Source: Eunapius fragilis | Lineage: Eukaryota > Porifera > Demospongiae > Spongillida > Spongillidae | Assembly (NCBI GenBank): GCA_963681505.1 | Contig: OY811979.1 | Span: 4,072,711 to 4,136,710, forward strand | Direction of reading: 5' to 3' | DNA: 64,000 nt | Shown here: positions 32,050 through 45,054 of the stretch, piece by piece | Layout: the number at the start of each line of letters is the position of its first letter | Numbering within the stretch: the stretch's first letter is position 1 | The notes under the pieces: generated by a model | What the model saw: the letters and a program-made list of their open reading frames with translations, nothing else | What the model was told of the DNA's origin: nothing | Database searches by the model: none | Made by a program: the position numbers and the translations under genes

Positions 32050-33575
32050 AGGAGGTGGAGAGGGGGTAGGACCTCACCTGATAGCCCCTACCATATCAGA
32101 GATCAGGTGGGTGGGGATGGTGTTGTGCCACATTCCTTATCATGTGCCAAAATCTTCACCCAAACCACATCAGACCATCACAAGTTCCAAGTGGGCATTA
32201 AAAAGAGGCGTAATGAGGAACATAGTATAAATCCTGTTCCACCCCTTTGGGATCTGCATGGATTTATGATGGCAACCAAGTCAACAGAGCAAGTATAGCC
32301 GTTTAGGATCAAAGTACGTCTAAGCCATACGACAAGTAGACAAGTAGACCTATGTATGCTGGGTTATGGATATGCCTGTGCTAGCCTGCATACAAACACA
32401 TGCAAAAACATCACACATGTATGTAACTACGTTTCATGCTCACTGTGGAACTATGAGCAACACAAACTGAACAAATAGATTTGCCATCTCTTGTAGCCCA
32501 CAACAGGTGCTCGCGTATAAGTGTCTTAAAAGTGATGTCGCTTTTAAGACGCTTAGAGATAAAAGGAGGTGATACGAGGGTTAATGAGAAAGTTGTTGGT
32601 ATCCACATGTAGGATTGACTAATGGTGGTGTACAAAGGATGGAAAAAAGAGTGATAGAACTATGACTGGTAATAACAGTGCAAGCCTGGAGGTCTATTTC
32701 CAGCCAGATATCAATTCAATTCCTACATGTATGCTCACGTACTGGGGTGAACTTAAATTTCGTTCATAATTCCTAAGACTTGTTACTACAACCCAGAACG
32801 CATGGTTCAACATACAAGTCGATGCTATGACTGGATCTACATAAGTCTGTTCAGACATTTGTTGATACTGTTCAAAGTGCACCAGCTTGTGCCTACCACT
32901 TATTGTTGTGCCCACAAATGGGAAGCCACTCAGGGGCAAGAAATGAACAGACAGGTGTTGGACCTCTGCATTTTAAGTAGGGACAAATATTTCTCTTCCA
33001 AGGCCTTTGGTGATGTTATTTGACCAGTCACCCTTTAGTCATGTATTCATGTTTACACAACAACTTGACGGAATCCAAGATGAAGGAGGTGTGAGAGGAG
33101 ATGGACATTTCATACTGGATCATGCGGCCACCACCAATCATTGGGATTACGTGCCATACTGCACACGTAAGGCTTGGCTCTATTTAGCAGAGCACAGGGA
33201 GGCCAGGTGCTTATAGCTAGTTGTGACGTGAGGCATACAAGACAGAATGAGGGGAATAAACGAGACATGATTGGTACGTTGGTCATATTTTCTCTTCTTC
33301 CTGGCACGAAAACAGCAGCAAATGCATTTGGAAAGTAGTGGTGAGTCAACTGATTCAGCTATTGAAATCAGGCTACATGTACCTGTATTTGGTTAGGAGG
33401 TTATTTCGAATGAAATGTAATTACTTCGTGACGTCACGTGGGTAATTCCTTTTATAGATACATTTTAGCTTTGTTACCCGCTGGAGGCTATTTACCCTAA
33501 CGTCACCGTTGAAAGCTATTTCACAGTGTAAGTTAATTAAGATAGTATTTGTATGTGACTTACATGCACGACAAT
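32050..33575. other. No recognised gene
   Basis: Mixed sequence. Several short open stretches have no homology that I recognise and no splice context that I could support. Confidence 0.4.
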
Positions 33576-34270
33576 TACGCGTTCGAACTTAGCTGGTTCA
33601 CAATATGACGCAAGTGCCCGCGATACGACCAACGTACAATTTCTGACAACACTGCGATATCGCATCGCGTCGCATCGTGACGTATCGCTTTCTGTCGCAG
33701 CACACGCAGAGATTAGAAAAAAAAAAATCCTATTCCTGCGACAAACCACACCTACTAACACCGTGGGATGTCTCCAAGCGTTTTAAAGACACTAAAATGT
33801 AGCAGAATAGGTAAAGAGAATATTACGTACGATGTCGATGTCGTATCATGGAAATAGATGAAAGGTCGAAGGCTATGCAAGGGGCTACCACCTCCTTGTC
33901 TTGTACCCCTGCTCTGTCATTTACTAACAGCTACCCCCCCCCCCCCCCCCCCCCTCGCCCTGTAATGTACTCACGCCTACCCCCTTCTGTTGGCTACCAT
34001 ATATCATGTACTCATGTTCATGTACTTCTTCGAATCCTTCTTCGAAGAAGCAACTCTCACTTCAGCGCAGCCTGTCATCTGAAGAGTCCATCCTTCACAC
34101 GTGATTAATTAAACTGCATAAGCCGGGCAACGTGTATTGCTGAATCGCAATATTGTGAACTGCTTTAACGGACGACACTAGCGATGCGAACGAAACTTGC
34201 GACGCGATGAGAACCGTTGCGATTTGGTTGCGTCAAATTATGAACCAGGCTTAACTGCAGGCAAAAGGAA
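33576..34270. repeat. Possible foldback element with CGATGCGA-rich ends
   Basis: GCTGGTTCACAATATGACGC near 33591-33612 recurs inverted, imperfectly, near 34224-34253. Both ends adjoin unusual CpG-rich GCGATGCGACGCGATAT-like sequence. A C21 tract lies at 33934-33954. No target duplication was found. Confidence 0.35.
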
Positions 34271-34436
34271 TTACGGCATTGCTCTCAATTGCGGCAGCTT
34301 TCGTTCGATTGTATTAGTATCAAAGCTCAGGGTTGGCGAGAGACATACCGGGCTCTGGCCTGTGACCAGAAGGTCAGGGCAGAGCCCAGCCTGCAGGCCA
34401 GATAATCCCTGTTAGAACCCCCCCCCCCCCCCCCCC

Positions 34437-34551
34437 AGTCTCGTACCCAGAACGTCTATGACGTAAGCGATTATCGCTGTAAACAGTACGTCCGTAGTGA
34501 TTTACTGTTTACAGCGATAATCACGTCATAGACGGTCTGGGTACGAGACTA
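34437..34551. repeat. 115-bp MITE of the TAGTCTCG family inside a C tract
   Basis: The ends AGTCTCGTACCCAG and its inverse flank a palindrome whose first 50 bp match the terminal repeat of the THAP element (TATGACGTAAGCGATTATCG). It is flanked by C19 (34418-34436) and C23 (34552-34574), consistent with a 9-bp all-C target duplication. Confidence 0.88.
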
Positions 34552-34574
34552 CCCCCCCCCCCCCCCCCCCCCCC

Positions 34575-35892
34575 ACCCCCGCCCGCGCGAGATTGAAAAA
34601 CACCGTAACTCAGTAACCATTTACGCTAGCGCTTAACTTTTGTAGCACTACCATTCCTTTCCAGGAAAATGACCTGTGCGGCATCGCACTGACATGAATT
34701 ACTTGTGACACCGCTCGTCTCCAACCGCGGAAATTCGGTGTAATAACATCCTTCAACACAGGCAACGTGTCATTTGCATCATTTACCTTATACTTAGCGG
34801 TGGTTAACTGGGGCGGCGGAAGATATACACAACCAAAAAATTTTGCCCTTTACGGGTACCGTAATTTTCCTGTTACGGTATGTTATCGTGGTTGTTATAG
34901 GCAGACCATACATACTGTAATGATGGCGAATTATTGCCTATACGGTTGCGTCGGGTGCCAGTATTGTAAGTGCATCGTATAACTATCGGGTTTTCTCCGT
35001 GCCGTAAACAGATCGTACCGAGGGCGTATAAAGGCTGATATCGGGTTGTATTATATTGCTGCGTGGGCTGGGCTGGTTCGTAATCGCTTAATATTTATCG
35101 AATTTTATTGTGCACAAAAAAGGTTGTTACAGAAAAGCATACTACCTATAGTAATGTTCAAAAACAAGCTTGCACATGTTTCTTCTTTCTTTCTTGTTGT
35201 GAGCTGTACATTTCCTTCCACAATGGTTCTTCATGGACGAAGAGACTGCTGCAGTTAGTTTGTTGGTGCTATCCACAGAGAGAATGGTTCGTAGCAATGA
35301 GAATAAAGGACAGTCAAACTCGTTCAAAAGTGGTGTTCCCATCAGCCGAAGCCATTGCTTTGAACCCTTGCACTATAAGCACAAAGTTGCACCACTAGAT
35401 ATGTTATCAGGAGTGTAGTGTGGAGTTGACCCTAGTGGTAGATAAAATACATGGAGTATTCTTCATGAACATGATTGTTGTACAGTTGTACCTTGTTCAC
35501 AGAAGCATGTAGCTATAATCACCTGAGTTGGCAAAGCATTGTTGTTAAGAAACCACCGCTCTGTAAGAACTGCACAACTGTCTGATAATGTACACAGGTC
35601 GAGTTTTTGATTCATTATGAGGAGCTGGCTGTGGGTCAATTATGGATGACAAGAGTCAAAGAAACATGTACCTTTTTGGAAACCTGTGAAGGGTTATGAG
35701 TGTGCCCCATGCATGACTTCAAGTTCAACAAACCTTTTTTCCACAGCCCGAGTGACAAATTCTCTTTGCATTATTAAAAACCATCATGGGACAGTGTTGA
35801 AGAATTGTTCAACTGCCATAAAGCTCACTTAGCCTGCTGCCATATTGACCAAAAAGAAAAAATTCAACACGAGCTAACTTACACATATATAT
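34575..35892. other. No recognised gene
   Basis: AT-rich sequence with some open stretches near 35110-35420 in several frames, none with recognisable motifs or splice context. Confidence 0.4.
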
Positions 35893-36185
35893 ACAAGTAA
35901 ATAAAAACATTCTCTTTGAGAAAGTTGGTGGGATATAGGTTTTGCAGGCAAATAGTACACTGGTGTAAAAAGCAAGGAAACAAGTATTATCAGAAGGGAA
36001 AATGTAATAGTCCTATATTTAGCACACTTCGACCAAGGCATATGCTGTTTCTGTGCTAAATATAGGACTATTACATTTTCCCTTCTGATAATACTTGTTT
36101 CCTTGCTTTTTACACCAGTATACTATTTGCCTGCAAAACCTATATCCCACCAACTTTCTCAAAGAGAATGTTTTTATTTACTTGT
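35893..36185. repeat. Large near-perfect palindromic MITE (arms about 135 bp)
   Basis: The left arm (CAAGTAAATAAAAACATTC to TATTTAGCACA) and the right arm are inverse copies with very few differences, separated by a loop of about 25 bp. The high arm identity suggests recent origin or gene conversion. The target duplication is unclear because the flanks are AT-rich. Confidence 0.85.
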
Positions 36186-38573
36186 TACCTTAATTTTTTT
36201 AACACCCAAATCACTGTTGCATCGCAGGTTTCCCCCCTTTCATTTAACTGAATCCAGACGTATTGTGAACATTTTCTAGGTACCTTTGCTTAATTAGAAT
36301 TGGTAAGACCGTATATAGGCTACTAGGCCTTTTTGTATCAAAGCGAGTCCTCCAGCAAATTCTAAAGCTATTGGTGCAATTCTCATTGCTTAAAAGTGTT
36401 CCTGTCCCGAGTTATGAGTTCCCAAGAAGAAGAAGAAGAAGAAGAAGAAGAAGACGACCCGCCCATTATTTTTGGAAGGGGAACGAGGACAGCAGTATTT
36501 TTCGTTCTTGACAACCACGCGGTTCTACGACGTGAAACAAAAACGAAACTACTCAGTTTTGACTTCTAGATCGATTGCCGCAACAAGTGAGACGATCCGA
36601 TCGTCGGGAGCGAAGCTACGGTAGGGTCGCGGGATTTTAATTAAATTCATAGTCGGGGTCAAAACCTATATGGAAGTCTCTAGCGAGACTTCCGATAGTA
36701 CTGCATAACAGATAAGATGAGATAACTTGCTGCTTCTAAGGCAGTGAGAAGCTGTAGAGGAAATTGACAAGATGTCGTATTTGCAGGAGACAGAACCTGG
36801 AAAAAGACAGTGTTTAGTTACTGCAATATAGCTTTTTTAAAAACATACTCTTTTTGGGCGAAAAAAATCTGGGCTTGAAATTGATTGAACCTGACGGAGG
36901 CTTGGTACTTCAACTCTTGCACTACGAAACATTTACACATATACATATATCCATAGCACTGAACAAGTACTGAAGAAAAAGAAGAGCGAACATTACTTGG
37001 AAATGGGATATAGCAGTGTGCTGAATGACAGCAAGCCTCCAACCATACTTCATTGTCTATAACCACACACCATTATGATAGTATAGTGATATGCTGTCAA
37101 TTAGCTCACCTGTTTCAAGTTCCAACAGGGCCTCACATTGTGGCTTCTTGTTTCGAAGGACTCCGCTTTTTTGGAACGCATCAGTTTCGTATACAATACA
37201 TCATCCTATGCAACAAGGAAACAGCATTCACCAACGAGCTAAGAACTAACTTACTTATACCTCTCGCTGCGAATCAATATTAGTGTTGGATGGATCATCA
37301 GTCGCGAACGTCTCAACGTTAGAATATGTCTTACAAGCCTCCAACTTTGCGTTTGCAGACCGCACGGTGAACGTGGTTCATGCGAAACTGTCACAAAGTG
37401 CTATTGATCACAGTAGGCACTCTTCCAGCCAATTCTGAAGCTATTGGGGAAGTTTCCATTCGTCCCTATCCTGAGTTATGCGTGGTCAAGAAGGAGGAGG
37501 AGGATAATTCGTAAACATTAAATCTCACTCGTAAACACTACGTAAATATGTACATTCTTTCACAGATCTAGTTACCTTTTGAAGTACAACGGTTCCGCCA
37601 TAACTAATATTATTATAATAAAAACCTGCACGTGACGTGGCTTTGTTGCACCCGTAAAATGGCGCCGATATTTGACTTTGTTTTACGTACCACCTCCGGC
37701 CTGTCCACTGCGCTAGTCTACGAGACGTACGATGTAACCACCCTTTTTTGGTCTATGATCTGACTTAAACTTAAAGAAAAAGAGCACAATATTGTTGTAT
37801 TAGCATTTTAAACTTAATTCGAAGGAGATTTGGGCTTCCATATATACTAGTACAAAATCGGGACATACTAGTAGCAAGATCTCAAAATAAGCATGCAAAT
37901 CCAATCATAAATAACCTATCAACGTGTTAGTATTTATCTACTTTCCATACACTACATGTCGTTACGGTAAGGGTATCAGCCTACTTCGGGCACGTAAAAC
38001 ACACCGCCCCAACAAGTTACACCCGGCACTAACCATGTTATATCATACTGGGTTTCATATGTAATCATTTATCGGTACTCGTACGGGTTATAAAATTGAC
38101 CCGTTACGACATGTTTCGTAGTTACATACCGATAATTCACCGAAAATTTTTGGTTGTGTATATGATTGGGGAGGGCTTAGGATAATTAAATTCATGAATT
38201 TGAATGGGGGCATTTGTTCACATATTCCTTTCATCCGCCGGGGGCAGGCTGGCAGGGGGGAGGGGGGGGGGAGGTAAGAAATTCCATCGAGCTGTGGTCT
38301 ATGGCAGCAGATCTAAACTTTTCAGTCTGGATGTCATAATATAAATTGATAACAGTATATACCCTAGCAATCTCGCAGGCGAAGAATAACAATTGTACTG
38401 TTGTTTGGTTAGGAGGGGCTGAGCCCTCCCTATGTCATTATTGGGGGGGCTCGAAACCCCCCAGCCCCCCCCCCTTTCTTCCGCCACCACTGTGGTAAAC
38501 ATCGTCCAAATCATGAAACCCTTTCGGTCAACCATTTTGAAGTTGTTTATTTATGGGATAGTACGTTAGCCCC
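36186..38573. repeat. No gene; two retroposon-like tails
   Basis: 36340-36453 and 37420-37505 share AATTCTAAAGCTATTGG-like sequence through CCTGTCCCGAGTTATG-like sequence. They end in (GAA)n and (GGA)n runs respectively, as retroposed copies ending in microsatellite tails do. The remainder shows nothing I can support. Confidence 0.4.
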
Positions 38574-38692
38574 CCACTGGTTGAATCGGCTAAAAGCGGC
38601 AACATATTCGCGGCTGTCAAATGGCGCCCCCTTGTCCTATTTTGGCCCCCCCCTCCCCCCCAGTTCCAGAAAAACTGGGGGCACCCATGATA
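38574..38692. repeat. Second copy of the GGTTGAATCGGC dispersed repeat
   Basis: Begins CACTGGTTGAATCGGC and ends TGGGGGCACCCATGA, closely matching 12374-12480 including the ATTCGCGGCTGT phrase. Confidence 0.75.
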
Positions 38693-38989
38693 AGGATAAA
38701 AACAAAGGCAGTCAGCCATCGGTCTTTCAACTGGCGAGCAGGTATACACGTGCTTGTAGTAGCAGGCTCATCCGGATCCACTGCAGAGCGCAAAATGATG
38801 TTTATACATGTATCTCTCTCTCTCTCTCTCTCAAAAGATGTATAGTTGGGTGGTGTCAATATTTGAGTGGGAAGATAGCTTTATCAGCTGGCCAGTGGTG
38901 CAGTGGTGTTGATCAAAGTGACATAAGCCAGGGAGGACTCTGTCTTATGTATATTATGTGTACAGGTGTATAGCTAAACCAGAGATCAC

Positions 38990-40030
38990 AAATGGATATC
39001 AGGCTGAACCGCCTTGAGCCAGGCGTACTGGTGCTTTATATCAGGTTTCACTACTATTGATAGATGTGCACATATTTGATACACCTGATCTAAGGCACTA
39101 TCATCTGTTCCAAGGCTGTATGTGTATTTTGAGGCTGTATGCTGTATGCCTTAGCTGTTAGGGATGGTAAGGTTGTTTAAATGTGGGAGGTCATGTGATA
39201 TTGTAAGTGCACTCTCATCACAGGTTTGCAATGTGATCTGAAAGAGTGATATAACTACACTCTGTGCCTGTCATGCTTTGTGGTTTACAGTGTGTATGTG
39301 TCAGTGGTTTCATTTCACTGTCCTGTTATTTGGTTTATAGAGTACTACTTCATCTCTTCCTGTTTGGTGACTACTGGTAGCTCTGTTCAGTCTGGAGTCT
39401 TGACTGCTGTTTTGTTTGTTTCTATCTCTACTGGCTTATAAGAGGTTAGAACACGTATAGTGATGTCTCAGGGGATGGGGTAGAGGGGTGGTTATTGTGG
39501 TATTGCTATGAGGTAAATCAGGCTATATATAGGTTAGACACTGATACCTTTGGGGGAGAGACCTGTGGATCAACATTGTATGAAGTAGAATGTGTAAGTA
39601 CCTTTGTAATGTTTGCTCGGTTAGAACCACATAAAATGGACCTTACATCTGTGATGATAGATGCACGCATGTGTCCGTATTATACCAATTCTATTAGCTG
39701 AGCAGCCTTGAACTAGGCGTACTATATCGGGTGTCACTATTATTGAGAGATATGATATTTGATACACCTGATCTAAGGCACTTTCCATTTCAAGGCTGTA
39801 TGTGTATTTTGAGGCTGTACCCTGTATGCCTCAGCTGTTAGGGATGGTAAGGTTGTTTAAATGTGGGAGGCCATGTGATTTTTTAGTGTGCTCTCATTCC
39901 AAGTTTGTAATGTGTTCTAAGAGTGATTTAACTACACTTGCCTACTGGCTTCTAAGAGGTTAGAACACGTATAGTGATGTCTCAGGGGATGGGGAGGGGT
40001 GCTAAATATAGGTTAGCACATGACGATCAT
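38990..40030. repeat. Direct duplication, unit about 690 bp
   Basis: 39005-39260 aligns with 39700-39930 (shared TTGATACACCTGATCTAAGG and GGTAAGGTTGTTTAAATG). 39430-39540 aligns with 39950-40015 (AGAGGTTAGAACACGTATAG). No coding frame is conserved. Confidence 0.75.
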
Positions 40031-41452
40031 TCCATATCATTTGGGACTAGAGTTGGAAGCTATGCTTTAGATTTTGGTGTAAATGCTCAAATTTGTTTGA
40101 CCTTAGTTATTGGTTTAGCCCTAATCTGAAGCAAGAGATTGTTGATGATGCATGACAATTGACATAAGCATCACAAACTTCATCTAAGAACATGTGTTTC
40201 TGCATGAAGCTTACCTGAATATAGACATGTATATGTCATGTTTGTCATCATTTACTTATTCAAATGTGAGTCAGAAGCCTACCACATGTTTGTATATATA
40301 GAAATAACACTATTTGGAGTTTGTGTTTGTGAAATAGTATTTATAGGAGATACAAGAATGCAAATCTATAATAATATATATGTATATGTTAAAATTATGA
40401 TTGATCCTTGTTCAGAGTCTACCACTGTTGGTCTTTGGGTTACTAAGTACTGGTCTGCTGGCTTAGCCCTTTTGCTGTTACTAAAGAATGATATTATTAT
40501 TGAAGGGGATTATTGCTGGGATGTGATGTGATATTTGATACACCTGATTTAAGACACTTAGTAGTAGTTCATCTGTTTTTACGGAAATGGAAACGTTTAC
40601 TTGCCTTGTAATATTCTTTTAAAAATGAAAATATTTACAAGGGGGGAAGGGATGTTGCATGTATATGTGGTGTGAGGTCAGAAGAAATTCCCCAAGTCCG
40701 GGTACATTCAAAATCCCAAGGCCTTCAAAACATGTATATGCTCAAAGTCCACCGGGTGTTACTAATGGTGCCATCATGCATAAGCTTGCCAACTGTGCTG
40801 TAGAGAGTGAGAGCGTGTAGGGAGTGTACTTATGTTGGCTGGCTTTTTTAACTGTTGATCAATCCTTATTATTTTATTAGGGGACCTAAAGGTTACCGCG
40901 TAATAGATTGGTAGTCTTGTGCTATTTGTATGTATACATGAATATCATGTGGACTTATGAACGTACTGCTCGTTATGCCATTTAGCTACCAGGCCCTAGC
41001 ATACGAGAAGCTAAAATGTACTGTGTGGATTTATAGCTAACTTTTCCGCTTGAGCATCCTTTCATTGGCTTTGTAGGTCCCACAAATATGGCGGAAGCTG
41101 GTGGAAGTATTATTATTAGTTAGACAGACAAGGTTGGCTTCTTATTTTTATTTACTTTTTATTTGCAATGTGCGTTGGTTAAAATGTGCGTTGGTTAAAA
41201 GAAATAGAATTCCTGTTTATAATAATAGGCATATAGGTTGCCTGGCAGCTGAATTGTCCTCATATTTCTGCCTTTTAGCAGTGCAATTCTCCTCGTGCCT
41301 ATCCTTGTATACCCCCGTAATTTCGGCGTATACTCCCGAACTGAAGAGATTAAGTGTGGGCTATAAAAAATTTGCCCACTAAACTAGAAACTAGATTCAT
41401 TGCGTGGTTTTTTCTGTAGATTTGTGGTGTACTTTGTGTAATGTTATGGGAC
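40031..41452. other. No recognised gene
   Basis: AT-rich sequence with scattered short open frames and no motifs or splice signals I could support. Confidence 0.4.
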
Positions 41453-41766
41453 TGTAGTAACCTAACAAGCCAACTGCCTCGCAATCCCGAAGGATAATCG
41501 GGTAATCGCAATCTCTTTGGGCACTACACAATCTAATAATAGTGCAGACCAACCCAATCAATACACTGTGCAAGGGTATAAATACATAACAACTGAAAAG
41601 TCCACCAATGGGATTTGTCTACGACTCCTGTCAGGTGAACTCTACCAATCCCATTGGTCCATCAAAGCTAAGCTTGCATGTGCTTGCCTATGCTTGCCTG
41701 TGCTTGCAATCTTGCACCAGTATTTGACACCTTATTTATGACAACCACACAGTGGTCAGGATACCA
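41453..41766 (-). repeat. 3' LTR of the decayed gypsy element
   Basis: Homologous to 49234-49542. The integrase reading frame runs into its first 30 bp before stopping at 41736. Confidence 0.92.
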
Positions 41767-43024
41767 TATTTACAATCTAACAGGGGGATGTCGCTCTCTT
41801 GCTGAACGCCTAAGGACTGGAAGCTTGGCTGCCCCTGGTTCCTCTGCTTGCTCTTCAATGTGAGGTGGTGGTTCTGGTTCTTCATCCGGTTGAACATTAA
41901 TTCTTTGTTCGCGAGGTATTGCTTCTTCCATGCTTGTAGTCCGAGTGTCAGCCCATGAATTTTCCTGCTCTGAGACTGATGCCGCGGTTTTCCTGGATTC
42001 ACCAGAAAACTAGATGCACTACGAACATGATCAAAATGTCTATGAACAGTCCTGCCATCATTCAGTAGCACTTGAAGAGATACAGGACCCCTGCTGCTAG
42101 ACACTTTCCCTGCAATCCATTTGGAACCACTTCCAAAGTTCCTCACGATTACTGAATCCCCAACCAAGAAGTTACACTGCTTAACATTCTTGTCATGTGC
42201 TATCTTTTGCATGTTTCGCTTTTCAAGTACTCTCCTTCTCACTTCTCCTTCTGGTAGCAACTTGTGCAGACGAGTTCCTAAACACCTGCCCATGAGAAGC
42301 TCTGCTGGGGTTTTGCCAGTAGTTGTGTGAGGTGTCGTTCTGTAACTGAACTGGAATTTTGCTAGCCTGCATTCTAACGACTCCCTTTTCTCAGACTTCT
42401 TGATTGCATTTTTGAAAGTCTGGACTGCCCTTTCCACTAATCCATTTGAAGATGGATGATATGGTGCTGTTCTAACATGTCGTATACCATTTTGTCTCAA
42501 GAAATGTTCAAATTCAGCACTTGTAAAGACTGAACCGTTGTCTGTGACCAGTGTGCTGGGAATGCCATGGGTAGCAAAGGAAGACCTCAACTTATCAATG
42601 GTGACTGCTGATGTAGCTGACTGAACACAGTGGACATCCAGCCACTACGAGTGTGCATCAATCACTAGAAGAAACATTTTTCCACAGAAAGGACCCGCGA
42701 AGTCTGCATGTAGACGAAACCATGGAACATCAGGCCATTCCCAGGGGTGGATGTAAGGCAACTCTTTGCCGTTTTCTCGATGTCTGAATCCAGATTTGGC
42801 CACCACACGAAACTTCTGGCCAAGCTTTTCATCTTGGAAATGCCTTGATGGCCAGCATGAAGCTCCTGTAGTGTTAATTGTTGCCCTGGTTTAGGAACAA
42901 TAATCCTGATTCCCCTCATGATGCAGCCCTCCTGGATGCTGAGTTCATCCTTGCATCTGCTGTAAGGATTCAAATCATTATTTTCAGAGTCTGTGTGCCA
43001 ACCTTCCTTCAGTAGGTTATGCAC
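41736..43024 (-). pseudogene. Integrase region of the decayed gypsy element
   Basis: 42665-43024 holds the zinc-binding N-terminus (LQELHAGHQGISKMKSLAR, WWPNLD). 41736-42590 holds the catalytic core with VTDNGS and HPSSNGLVERAVQTFK, followed by the C-terminal domain ending in a tail that runs into the LTR. The stretch between them is broken by a frameshift and missing codons, so the first catalytic aspartate is not in frame with the rest. Confidence 0.85.
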
Positions 43025-43056
43025 TCCACCAATATTGGGTCTTTATCTGTCCAGCG

Positions 43057-44161
43057 TCAGATCTGAGCCACGCTGACAGGGTCTTGAAGGGTGTCCTTTA
43101 GAAAGACTGTCTCTTCTGGCACAGGAACTTCCACAGGTATATCTGGAAGGGGAAGTCTGCTCAATGAGTCTGCATTAGCATTCTGCTTTCCTGCCTTGTA
43201 CTCAATGGTATACTGGTAGGCACTCAAAATCAGTGCCCATCGCTGTAATCTTGCTGATGCCATTGCTGGAATGCCTTGCTTTTCTCCAAACAAGTGCAGC
43301 AATGGTTTGTGGTCTGAACAAATAACAAAAGATCTACCCATCAGGTAGCTGTGAAAGCGTTTGACAGCAAATACAATAGCCAACCCTCTTTATCCAGCTG
43401 AGAGTAGTTTCGTTCTGCAGTTGCCAGAGCTCTTGACACAAAAGCTATAGGCTGCTCTGTCCCATCAGCGTCCCTATGTGACAATACTGCTCCCACTCCA
43501 TATGGTGAAGCATCGCAGGCAAGTACTAGGTCCTTTTTTGCTGTCATAATGGGCTAAAATTTTTTAGGATGTCAACAATTTCTTGGCCTTTTCAAACGCT
43601 ACCTGCTGCGGCTTTTCCCATGACCAAGATTTCCCTTTAGTCAGCAGGGTGTGGAGTGGAGCTAGCGTGGAGGACAAACTTGAAAGGAATCATCCGTAGT
43701 AATTTAAGAGTCCCAGGAATGAACGCTATTGGAAGACGTTCTCTGGTGCTGGTGCCTCTAAAATAGCTCTCACCTTCGCGTCTGTAGGACTTAACCCCGC
43801 TTTTGATATTTTGTGGCCCAATTATTCAACCTCAGGCTGCAGAAAATAACATTCAAATCTTATTAGTGTTACTCCCGCCTCCTTGAGTCACTTCAATACC
43901 TCGTCCAGATTTTTCAAGTGTTCGCTCTCATTCTCGCCTGTCACCAAGATGTCGTCGATGTAAGTGCATACCTGCTTGATTCCCTGTAACAGCGAGTCCA
44001 TCGTACGCTGGAATATCGCAGGAGCCGAAGATACTCCAAACAGAAGGCGGTTATACCGAAACAGACTCTTGTGCGTGTTCACCGTGACAAACTTCTTTGA
44101 ATCGTCATCTAGCTCCAACTGCTGAAATGCGTTAGCGAGATCCAACTTTGAAAACGCTACC
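43057..44161 (-). pseudogene. Reverse transcriptase C-terminal half and RNase H, broken
   Basis: 43888-44157 contains the reverse transcriptase palm with YIDDILVTGEN. 43341-43547 begins the RNase H domain ([15 protein letters not shown]) and 43057-43383 continues it in another frame (SDHKPLLHLF, ADSLSRLPL). Several frameshifts and stops separate these parts. The upstream half of the polymerase lies beyond the nested transposon. Confidence 0.85.
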
Positions 44162-44713
44162 GGGTCAATTCACACTAAATTGTACCACCCTGAATACATC
44201 ATGCTCTCATATTGGCATACCACTTACATATAATATACTCCCCTGTGATATCAACAAAATTCCCCTACACATGTATACTCTATGTTGATCTGTTATATAA
44301 TATGGCTTGCTGAATAATTAATTATTTTGGTGACCTTTGTCAATTGAAGTGTAGTTTGAGTCCTGACATGCACAAGTTTGGGCCTTTTGCACACAACAAA
44401 GTAGATAATGGAGTGGCACCCATTGCAAGTAAACTTACTTTAATTAATGTTAATAGGTTAATATTACTATGAATTTTTGATGAGTTTTGAAAGTAGCAAA
44501 AAAATCACTTCCTCCATTTCTCACCATTTTTTTTAAATACATAGCTGCTATTACCCTTAAGGCACATAGCTTGACAGCTTTTGTGGGAATTTAACTACTG
44601 GACTGTAATACCAGTAAAATGACTAGTAGCCATTTTATTGCTTCTTGGTTTGGCTTTGTTAATTGACATAGTCACTATGAGGTGTTAATGGATGTCATAA
44701 CTGAGAACCCACA
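44162..44713. repeat. Left terminal inverted repeat (552 bp)
   Basis: Inverse of 47131-47682. A diverged relative occurs at 11336-11770. Confidence 0.93.
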
Positions 44714-45054
44714 CTTCCCAGGACTGTCTAAACAAAATCTACAGCAATGTCAAAGGGCCCTGTGCCTACTTACAATCAATACATCACAATTATTGAATTG
44801 TTCGTAATGGACAATGCAACAGTAGTGGTGCCGTTTGTTACATGCACTGGCCAGAAAGGGTCCTTTTGTCATTAATAAAGCCAGCGCTTAGTTGCGCAAT
44901 GCTGGCTATCTATAAATGATTTCAAAGCAGCACGCTGTGTTCTATGCAATCCTCACTGATAATGCCATTTCCTCCTCGAAAACGCTGTTGCAACACTCTG
45001 AAGCACCATGAAGTGACTCGTTAACGAGGTCTGAATCCTGTCTCATCTACACTT

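Noticed and set aside
31330..32298. A long plus-strand open frame
   Set aside because: It spans 200 N and a minisatellite; the apparent length is artificial.
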